A stretch of DNA of 64,000 bases from Neoarius graeffei (taxonomy: Eukaryota > Chordata > Actinopteri > Siluriformes > Ariidae): NCBI RefSeq assembly GCF_027579695.1, contig NC_083596.1, positions 50,219,257 through 50,283,256 on the forward strand, read 5' to 3'. The translations under genes were made by a program, and so were the position numbers. Below, in pieces: positions 56,207 through 64,000 of the stretch (position 1 is its first letter; each line of letters begins with the position of its first letter). The notes under the pieces are model-generated. The model saw only the letters and a program-made list of their open reading frames with translations. It did not search any database and had not been told where the DNA came from.

Positions 56207-56940
56207 TAATTAGGGCTGTAACAATATGCGTATTGCGATATACAGAGCCACGATCTGTGTCGCGATACAAGAAGGCAGAATCGCGGTACACCCTTTCAAA
56301 CTTCTCCTCAGCCGAAAAACAGAGGTGCTTCCAAACTTCAATTTATGAATACTTTTACTTTTTATTTAAATTGCATTTTAAACTTACTTAAATTACTTTT
56401 ATTTTTTATATCTATTAGTAAGTCGTTTTTTCGCCGACCTGCGACAATCTTCTGCGAGTCACGCAACGTCCACACTCGCCACTGGCAGAGCATTCATTTC
56501 TTTTAAGCGGTCGCCATTCTGGTTGCAACGCGGGGAGCGAATCTGTAAACAAGCAGCTCATTGGCTGGCTAGGTGTGCCACAAGCCAATCACAATCACTT
56601 GACCGGAAAGGCATGCAGTGTTGCCAGATTGGGCGGGTTTTGGTGCTTTTTGGCTGGTTTTGAACATATTTTGGGGTGGAAAACGTTAGCAATATCTGGC
56701 AACACTGAAGGCATGTCTGCTTGGGCGGAAGCCTTCTGCGGCAGTTACATTTTGACACGTGAACAATGTTTCACCATAATTCCGTAATTTCCATCTGTTT
56801 TCCGCGATCACAGAAAATCATTGGCCCTATGAGAGTGAGACAGTGAGAGAGCCCCACCCCCCCAAAAAAAAAAATCTTAACGGATTTACAAGATTTGGAA
56901 AAATGATTTTTTTCAGAACCGGAAAAAACCAGGGCTTTTA

Positions 56941-57023
<83 letters not shown>

Positions 57024-59283
57024 TATTTATTTTTTTTTTTCGTGATCTCTTCCTTCATGTTCATCATAAGTGCTACAGGGCGAGGTTTGTTTTGCCTGGA
57101 AACACTTGTTAAATTTGTACTTTTTGAAATTACGATTGTGACAGACTGACTTCAAGCAGGTGATTTGCATACGTTTTGTAGCCAATTCGAAGAAGAAAAT
57201 TGAAAGTACACTTTTCAGTTGTGAATGTTCACTACTTTTTTCAGTTATTTTTTTAAAAGTTGTAGAAAAATGAATGCATGTTCACTGGCATTAGATGATG
57301 TCTCGTATCATTACTGTACTGCTGCAAAACTCAGCAAATGTCAGGATTGTGATGTGCATTATGTATCCGAGAAATGCCTGAGAAAATCGTTGTGATATAT
57401 TTTTATTATTTAGAAGTTTTCCCAGCCTGTGGTGAAGGTTCTGTGAACAACTGACTGTTCTATAAACTACTGTTTCTGTCTGCATCTCTTATCGAATTTA
57501 TATCTTTTTATTTATGGCTTTTTTTTTTTTTGGGCACTCGATTGTATCTCTGGATATTAAGACTAAAGGTGTGTGTGTGTCGTCAGAGCTTTTGAATTCT
57601 GCTGTAATATTGTTGATATTGTAAAGGCCAATTTATGCTGACAACCCAGTCCTCGCAGATAGCGTCGCAGACAGTGTCTGCGTAGCCCCCCCACATTCGC
57701 AGACGCTCTGCGCGCACCTCCCAAAAATTGTGACCACTGCAGAAGCCTTGCAGATGAGGGCTCTGATTGGTCCACTCTACATCCGCTGTACACGCACTTC
57801 CGCTTCCCTACCTTCCCTGTTTGGTTTGTTTTCACGACCGCCATTTTTAAAAACATGAGCGAAGATGGAGCAGCACGAAGAGTGGTTGATCGAGGAAGTA
57901 CGTACATCTATACGACTCCAGTTCTAGTCATTATAAGTAACCGGAGGATAAACACTCCACTAACCACACCCACCAACTACTCCTAGCGATTTCGCGACTT
58001 CGCGCCCCCTTGCGTTGTGGTGGTGAATAACATCGCGCACGCCTATTACTCCCCGCTCAACGATAAATTACAACTGTCTGCGAAAAGCTATCTGCGAAAG
58101 CCTTGTCGCAAGAGCATGCAGAGGCCTTAAGAGTTTGATGGTTTTTGTTGTTCCAGGCCTGAACCCAGGGCCAGGGGCAGCAGGAGCGGTGGGAGTAAAC
58201 TGGGACTCCTGATTAATAAGCTGCACACGTTTCTGGCGGTTTCTGCGGAGCAGGGCAGTGAACACAGCTTGCCTGGGCACTGGAGCGGTGAGCATTTCTG
58301 CAACAAGACAGCAATCAAAACCCAAAATGAAAGTGATGAGGTGGGATATAAAGTCAGAAAACATGGAGAAACAAGCCTTTATGAAATATTTATCACACTG
58401 CTTAAAGAAAGATGCAGACTTCTCACTTTTTTTTTTTTTTGTTCTCCCCTGAACATCTGATGCGTGATTTTGTTCCTTCTTGAAATCACTCTGGCGTCAT
58501 GCTGTAAATGTCGTAATGATGATTAGGCTCTGTGTTTCAGTCTAATCACTGGATTTTGCTTGTTCTTGTCCCAGGCGCGATGGCCAAAGAGTTTATCGAG
58601 CAGCAGCAAGCTGTAGCACGAGCCACCGAAGAGGTAAACCTTCACACCGTTTTAAAAATAAATAAACCAACCTGCCCTCTCGGCACTCAGAGAACCACAG
58701 GTTTAAATCTTCTGGATTAACATTCCACCTTTACGGTGTGTTTATTTTAGAGCATGCAGCCCAACGTCTCCTCAGAAACAAAGACCTCTGCAGCTCGTTC
58801 CAGAAGGTTAGTCCTGTTTCAGCATTACTTAACAACAAATGATCGCCATCACACAGCAATACACACATCCGCTGACCACTTTGCCGTTCGTGTAAAATGC
58901 AGGAAGCCGTTGGTGGTGACGAAGCACAGCGGCCTGAACGAGTCGGACGCGTCCTCTGGGAGCGGAACCGAAGACGTGTTGTCGATCAACTCCAGTGAAC
59001 CGGACACTACCTGCCTGCCGAAAGGTGTGTACTTCGGCGCTGTGTAAAAGACGGCTTAGGATTGTAAAGGGGCGGGGCCAAGCACAAGGTTCTGGAGACC
59101 TGAAGGGGGAGGGGCTGAAATGTATTGCGACAGTTCTGCATGTAAAGGGATAAAATGTGTAAACATGTCAAGGTCAATGTTCATATAAGAATCATGTTTT
59201 TTTTTTTTTTTTTAATTTATTATTTATTTTAAATGGTGTTCTGGCTTTCTAAATTTAATTTGGACATGATTTTGGGAGCTGGT

Positions 59284-59332
<49 letters not shown>

Positions 59333-61179
59333 TCTCTCTCTCTCTCTCAGGTACGGTGTTTGTGTTGCCAGAGCCGGTGTCAAACGAAGTCCGTGATGAG
59401 TTCAGAGGCCCAGAATTTCGCAGCAAACGAGTGAAACAGAACAAAGACTTCTCAGACAAACGGAGAGGTGAGATGAGAGAAAGCAGACAGTGACTCTGAC
59501 TGTGTTAGATTTTCATCACCCATCTGTTCTCCTGTTAGTTCTCGAAGCGTTTGTCACGCTGGCGTGTACCCGGGCCTGTTTTCACCAGTATAAAGGGGGG
59601 AGGGGGAGATCTTTTCGATATTCGCATGGAGACTTTTCTGTGTTGGTAAACGCCATTATAGAGACTAAACTTTTGTTCCAACACATAAGGACTCTGACTT
59701 CTGAATTTTCAACTGGCTTACTCCAGTCCTTGTCAAGGAATGACCCTCTGCTTCCGGCACGTGACTTTATGCGATTGGAGGAGAGGATCAAAGGTCGTTG
59801 ATGATAACTGGAACCTCCCCCGTCTTTGTTTAGAGTCGGTTGAAGGGCCCTGATGTAGATGGCTTCTTTTAACTGACTGTAAACAAAAGCGGGGGGCGGG
59901 GAGGTTCTGGTGATTTGACTACCTTTGATCCTCTCCTCCAATCACATAGTCACGTGCCGGAAGCAGAGGGTCATTCCTTGACAAGGACTGGAATAAGCCA
60001 GTTGAAAATTCAGGTAAGTGCGAGTCCTTGTGTGTTGGAACAAGTTTAGGCTCGACTTGTTTCTGAAATGCCTGAAACGAAATTACCTGCTGCCTAAATT
60101 AACTTGTTTTTTGACAACGCTTCACAAGTCTGATATTTTTTTTTTTTTTTTTTTTTGGTGTGTGTGTGTTTTAGGAGGCTCTGACATCGAACGAGTGAAC
60201 TGTACGGCTTGTGGTCAGCAGGTGAACCACTTCCAGAGAGACTCGGTCTACCAGCACCCTGCACTCAAAGTGCTCATTTGCAAGGTGTGAGAGAGAGAGA
60301 GAGAGAGAGAGAGACAGAACAGTATGAGTTTGTTCTCACTGTGATGTGTGGTGTTCAGGCAGTGAGTCTGTCACTGTGCGTGCATGTTATTTACTAGCTG
60401 GGAGGTCCGTATCATGAAATACCGTGATCGAGGTCTTGAAAGTACTGACCAAGGTCACAGTATTTCACCGTGTGGACTGACCTTAAAGTGCATGTTCTGG
60501 ACCAATTTCGGATTTATTTATTTATGAAAGTGTGTCCCTTTTACATACTCCTCCAGAAGGGTAATTTTGCACAAGGCCATCTGTCTACAGCAGAAAAAAA
60601 TAACAAAACACGCCTGGAAAAATCCTAAGGGAGTCTGGAGCCAGATTCGTGACGTCACCTGCGGAAGTGCCAGCAGGCTGCGCGAGCTTCGCACGGTTTC
60701 AGTGCACAGCCTGTGTAGACCAAGCGCGCCCATTTCTCTCTCATTGTCCGGTCTTGTGGGAAACGATGAGTACTAATCCAATCATGGTTGGTGTTGCTAC
60801 ACCCTCCTACGATACATCTGTTAACCATTTGAATAATTACGCGATAACATTGAAGAAATTTGCAGAAAACCACCAGATCGTTTTCTCATAAACAAACCAG
60901 CGCTGACGTAGGATTCAGAAGGAGGCGTCCCGCACACGACGTCACGAAAATCAGTGTTTGCCGGGAAATCCAAATGCCAAGTTTTTTCAGAGGCGGACCA
61001 GTTCGCCTCAAACGGCTCGATTTCAACTGAATTTTTCTGGTATTGCGCTAGGTAAAAAAAAATTTGCACAAAATGTGACAGATATTTGACCAAAGTTTAA
61101 TATAAAATAGGAGAATTACACTGATCTTGCTCCTGAATTTACCCGTGATATGCACTTTAAGCTGGTAAATTGTGTGTGT

Positions 61180-61246
<67 letters not shown>

Positions 61247-64000
61247 ATATAAATTTTTTTTTTTCTTTACTAAATTCTAACAGAAAACGAGAGCTCCCGA
61301 AAGGGAAAGCCAAGCCGCCATTTTGAATCCTCATTCACGGCTGTGATGCAAATGGCTTCCTCCTCGGTATACAAGTGCACTTCCATGGCAGGAAAAAATA
61401 AAACTACATTTTGCCGCCTATGTAGTCCCCTATTTATACAAATAGGAGTCATTCAGGATTCAGCCATGTTTTTGCTCAGCGTTAACAAGTTACAGGGGTT
61501 CAGCTTTCTACTGAAATGTTTTATTTCGTCTTCCTCAGGGTAGTAAAACTCGCTTTCGCTGTGAACACTGTCGTTATCGCTATCCATGCTGTAAAATTTA
61601 ATGCTGTTGTACTGAGAAATGCAAAAATAAATGTTGCCAAAAAATTACTACTATATTTGTTGTGAACGAGCAAGCGGCCAAAGGTCCATAACCGTGGTCC
61701 AGATCGTAGGATTCTGGGCTGCTCGTGAGCCCATCACAGCGCACGATTTGATGGAAACCTGACCGCGAAAAAAATGATAGATATTTCACTGAAGTTTTTT
61801 TTTTTTTGCCCTCAGTCATGTTTTAAGTACTACATGAGTGATGACATCAGCAAAGATGCAGAGGGGATGGACGAGCAGTGCAGGTAGGAACACGTGAAAT
61901 AAGACGCAGGTTCTTTTTTTAAATTTGCAGCCCGAAATGCGATCAATGAAATGTGGCATTTAAGTGACTAACCAGAGTGAGCTGTGTTGTGATTGGCCGT
62001 TCCCGTAGATGGTGTGCGGAAGGAGGCAGTCTGATTGGCTGTGACTACTGCAGCAACGCTTTCTGCAAGAAGTGTGTGCTGCGGAACCTCGGGCGGCGGG
62101 AGCTGTCGGCCATCTTGGAGGAAGAGCGCAAGTGGTACTGTTATGTGTGCAGCCCGGAGCCGCTCATGGACCTGGTGCTGGCCTGCGACTCGGTGCTCCA
62201 GAACCTGGAGAAGATCTGGGCTCGCAAACGGGCAGGCGTTGGGGGCGGGGCCCGTGGGAAGCAAAGGGGTGGGCGGGGCGGGGCCGGGATCGGTTTTCCG
62301 CTTAGTTCGGCGCCCTCAAGGGGTCTGTGCGAGCGAATGCAGCGCGTGGTGGAAATGACAACGTCGCTGAACCGCTCATTCGTGGAGTTCATGCAGAGCG
62401 AGAGGGACGAGGAGGCGAGCGAAGAGGAGGACGCAGACCGAGCGAGGAGACTAATGATGTTCCGCACCATCCTGCAGGACCTGCACCAGGCACACGCTGC
62501 CCTGCAGGTAACGTCAATATCGTCTGCTGTGGAATTTTCCTGTTGCCACGTTACTGTGTTTCAGTGTTGTAGAAAATTTGCCAAGAACCAGTGAAACGAT
62601 CTGAACTGATGACTGTGTACGTTTTTACAGGAAGCGCTGGATCGGGAGTTGTACGGGGGCAAACGGGAGCCTCCGAGACAGCGTGCGAAACCTCGGCAGC
62701 GGAAACCTCGGGCTCCCAGAGGCTCGGGTGTCACGAAGGAACTGGTGGTGAAGCTGACGCCCGTCCCGTTAGAGACATCTCTAAATCCTGACACTAACGC
62801 TGACGCGAGCTCTGCCGGTGACACCGCCATAGACACAGCAGAAGTAAATACACAAATGAAGGAGGAGGAGAAACAGGAAAAGGTGGAGAAAATGGAAGGC
62901 AGGGTTGATGGAAAGGAGGAAAGTGAAGAGGTAAAAGTAGAAGAGGAGTGTGAAGGGAAAGGAGATGCGGCGATGGAGGAGGAAAACACAGACGAAGAAG
63001 ATGAAGGTAATGAGCTGGAGATGGCGGAGGAAAACAAGCGCTCTCCTCGCGTCAAGACGACCCCACGGCGACGGCGCTCGGACGCCACGCACGCCGGCCT
63101 GGAGGAAGATTCAGATTCTGATGAAGTGCCTGCTGTGCTGCTGCAGACTGCCGCCACTGCCATGGCAACCAGCGAGGAGGAGGGTGGGGTCGATAGTGAT
63201 GGGGGCAGGTCTGATGCAAACCAAGAAGTCAGAAAGCAGTGCCTCTTTGGCCTGGTCAAAACCACGCCCCCTTGCCAAGACAGAACTTCACGCAAGCGGA
63301 AACTTAAGGAGAGGTCCTCGTCTTCATCCTCCTCTTCTTCGGTCGCAGAAGTCGTGGATCCTGGGTCGCAGGTCAGGAGGACTGTAGGTCTTGGCCACAA
63401 GGTTGCCAAGACAACGGTGGATAGTGAGAGTTTGTCAAGTGATCAGGAAATGGACAGCAGTGACTCGGACGAGTTGGACCAGAAAATTAAACCGCTGAGT
63501 GACGTTACACTGATGGGATGCGGAACGTTCCAGCAGTCCTCTGGTACAGTCGATACGCGTACACGCATCACGTTTATGTCAGTATGGTCATTGATACTAT
63601 TCGACTTGGTATTTGAATATGTTTAAATGCTAATGAGCGTCTAATGTTTTTCTTTCACATTGCCTCTTTCTTTCTTTCACTTCCCCACTTTGTCGTGTTT
63701 GTGCGCTCTTTCTCTCTCTGTCTGTGTGTGTAGGTGATGAGGTGGACATGTGCCCCGCCCCGGTTGTGCTGGATGAAGATGATGTGGAGAATAGGTACGG
63801 TTTGGATTCGGAGTGCGCAGGCCGAAGCTCTCCGTCCGAGTCTGAACCTCTGAATCCCATCAAACCCCCCGACACGCACACGGGTGCCACCACTGGCATC
63901 CAAACACGCTTCAAAAGCTCACACACTTCAGGACCTCCCCTCACACCCACACGCACGCGACACACCCGGGCGGCGGCCAGCACGGGCCTCGTGCTCCGCA
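51332..64000 (+). CDS. atrx: Transcriptional regulator ATRX, N-terminal part
   Basis: Coding exons: 51332-51351, 58157-58287, 58575-58633, 58751-58806, 58903-59024, 59351-59467, 60175-60284, 61816-61883, 62009-62507, 62631-63543 and from 63734. Phases close at every junction. The protein starts MSAEVLRPEPRARGSR; SKLGLLINKLHTFL matches the human leader. GTVFVLPEPV and FRGPEFRS precede the ADD domain (about 173-300), which comprises a GATA-like finger (NCTACGQQVNHFQRDS), the FKYYMSDD aromatic segment that reads H3K9me3, and a PHD finger (CRWCAEGGSL, FCKKCVLRNLGRREL, WYCYVCSPEPL). Exon 10 is the acidic/Ser-rich linker, with RSPRVKTTPRRRR matching human. ATRX is a SNF2 remodeller that with DAXX deposits H3.3 at heterochromatin; its helicase lies past the right edge. 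The last exon probably ends at the donor 63794/63795, although the frame stays open to 64000. Confidence 0.93.
51352..52374. other. atrx: 5' part of atrx intron 1, nothing recognised
   Basis: AT-rich sequence with GCTAGC/GTTAGC words near the promoter. No repeat family or reading frame of note was recognised. Confidence 0.45.
52375..53307. mobile_element. hAT-type element with nested SINE
   Basis: The ends CAGGGGTTCTCAACC and GGTTGAGAACCACTG are inverted, with the 8-bp duplication TGTTAGAT (52367-52374 and 53308-53315). No transposase was recognised. A TAG/TTA-type repeat lies near 52552 and a SINE at 52920-53098. Confidence 0.88.
52920..53098 (-). mobile_element. Third tRNA-derived SINE family
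   Basis: On the - strand: GTGGCTCAGGTGGCTAAGGC (box A like), GGGTTCGATTCC (box B), then a body ending CTATCCAATAAAGGTGAAAA with an A-rich tail. It is distinct from the two other SINE families. Confidence 0.75.
53423..53790 (+). mobile_element. tRNA-headed SINE with a LINE-type 3' end
   Basis: Head and central block match the common SINE (GGTGGTGTAATGGTTAGCAC, then CCCACAGTCCAAAGACATGC). After GGTTAGGTTAA the sequence changes to another 3' half ending in GTGATGAATAAAGTTGTGC and a CTTT repeat. This end resembles an L2/CR1-type LINE 3' end, unlike the ATGAG tail of the other copies. Confidence 0.8.
54095..54542. mobile_element. Harbinger MITE, copy 1
   Basis: The ends AGGCCAATTTATGCTGA and GCATGCAGAGGCC are flanked by TTA (54092-54094 and 54543-54545). 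Internal words CGCAGATGGTGTCTGCG and CTGTCTGCGAAAAGC recur. A short MADF-like start (MEQHKERLIEEVRKYVHLYD, near 54271-54330) supports Harbinger ancestry. Confidence 0.75.
54871..56145. other. atrx intron 1 sequence, nothing recognised
   Basis: No repeat family identified. A short inverted word pair (GTGGCTACTGCC near 56039 and GCAGTAGCCAC near 56116) suggests a degraded palindromic element. Confidence 0.4.
56146..56200. repeat. AT microsatellite
   Basis: About 55 bp of uninterrupted AT repeat in atrx intron 1. Confidence 0.95.
56211..56300. mobile_element. Possible hAT terminal fragment
   Basis: AGGGCTGTAACAATATGCGT followed by GCGATATAC words resembles the terminal part of a common fish hAT element. 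No other end was found. Confidence 0.35.
56619..56711. mobile_element. Short hairpin MITE related to 13503-13712
   Basis: CAGTGTTGCCAGATTGGGCG at the left and ATATCTGGCAACACTG at the right are inverted, and the interior (GGTTTTGAACATATTTTGGG) matches one arm of the longer hairpin. Confidence 0.7.
56946..57013. repeat. AT microsatellite
   Basis: About 68 bp of AT repeat in atrx intron 1. Confidence 0.95.
57014..57621. other. atrx intron 1 sequence, nothing recognised
   Basis: AT-rich; no gene or repeat family recognised. Confidence 0.45.
57625..58127. mobile_element. Harbinger MITE, copy 2, next to atrx exon 2
   Basis: Same family as 54095-54542, with ends AGGCCAATTTATGCTGA and GCATGCAGAGGCCT and TAA on both sides (57622-57624 and 58128-58130). 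A short frame from ATG 57865 (MEQHEEWLIEEVRTSIRLQF) is a MADF-domain start. Its right end lies only 29 bp before atrx exon 2. Confidence 0.8.
59286..59321. repeat. AT microsatellite in atrx intron 5
   Basis: About 36 bp of AT repeat followed by AAAT and CT repeats, ending at the exon 6 acceptor (59350). Confidence 0.93.
59677..60041. repeat. Foldback element in atrx intron 6
   Basis: Two inverted arms of about 135 bp surround a loop of about 85 bp. For example, GGATCAAAGG near 59785 pairs with CCTTTGATCC near 59922, and GTCCTTGTCAAGGAATGACC near 59727 pairs with its complement near 59970. No coding content. Confidence 0.8.
60483..61160 (-). mobile_element. TTAA/THAP element, second family, copy D
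   Basis: The ends TTAAAGTGCATGTTCTGG and ATATGCACTTTAA lie at TTAA sites. The - strand THAP start reads MVNRCIVGGCSNTNHDWIST, then HRFPQDRTMREKWARLVY. It is 678 bp without nested insertions, the clean reference for copy C. It lies in atrx intron 7. Confidence 0.78.
61183..61240. repeat. AT microsatellite in atrx intron 7
   Basis: About 58 bp of AT repeat just outside the TTAA element. Confidence 0.95.
61260..61815. other. atrx: 3' part of atrx intron 7, nothing recognised
   Basis: No repeat family or reading frame of note was recognised before the exon 8 acceptor (CCCTCAG at 61815). Confidence 0.4.

Noticed and set aside
62561-63409. Long - strand open frame of 282 codons opposite atrx exon 10
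   Set aside because: It is the antisense shadow of the Glu/Ser-rich atrx exon and has no recognisable domain.

Overview
This is vertebrate nuclear DNA, almost certainly a teleost fish. Three spliced host genes, all on the + strand, sit in sequence that is mostly transposon-derived. Teleost origin is suggested by Tc1-like elements with intact or near-intact transposases, many copies of one tRNA-headed SINE, TTAA-flanked THAP elements, Harbinger elements and an L2/CR1-type LINE. The species cannot be fixed; an otophysan such as a catfish is only a guess.

Host genes. chmp1b (2692-9103) is complete: 8 coding exons, 199 codons plus stop, encoding an ESCRT-III subunit. cnga2 (18599-33101) is complete: 6 coding exons, 685 codons plus stop, encoding an olfactory-type cyclic-nucleotide-gated channel alpha subunit. 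atrx (51332 to the right edge) is the N-terminal part of the chromatin remodeller: 11 coding exons covering the leader, the ADD histone-reading domain and part of the acidic/Ser-rich linker. The SNF2 helicase lies beyond the window. I rebuilt exon borders from GT-AG sites, reading-frame phase and recalled family sequences; phases close in all three genes.

Layout. 1-2461: a near-perfect 1162-bp tandem duplication built on SINEs. 2462-9650: chmp1b with its promoter, and MITEs in its introns. 9650-16040: a decayed Harbinger element holding a Kolobok-like element and a mariner MITE, then low-complexity DNA. 16040-33101: cnga2; intron 2 holds two SINEs, a minisatellite-neighbouring Tc1/mariner relic lies upstream of coding exon 2, intron 3 holds a second Kolobok-like copy, and intron 5 holds a Tc1 element containing a LINE that itself contains a SINE and an ISL2EU-like element. 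33102-37558: a hAT element holding an LTR-element fossil. 37559-46793: a Russian-doll nest. A single SINE was opened by a Tc1 element; the Tc1 by a helicase-coding element; that element by an apparently whole two-gene PIF/Harbinger transposon and by a solo LTR. A separate hAT MITE also sits in the SINE. 47055-50672: SINEs, a decayed Tc1 and a SINE-mediated tandem duplication. 51120-64000: atrx, whose 6.8-kb first intron is packed with TTAA/THAP elements, hAT and Harbinger MITEs and SINEs.

The most notable items are (i) the intact Harbinger at 37905-42977, whose two subterminal regions carry long arrays of an ACG-core motif at about 11-bp spacing, (ii) two separate places where a hybrid SINE with mismatched flanks records unequal exchange between SINE copies, and (iii) the five-level insertion nest with readable target-site duplications at nearly every level.
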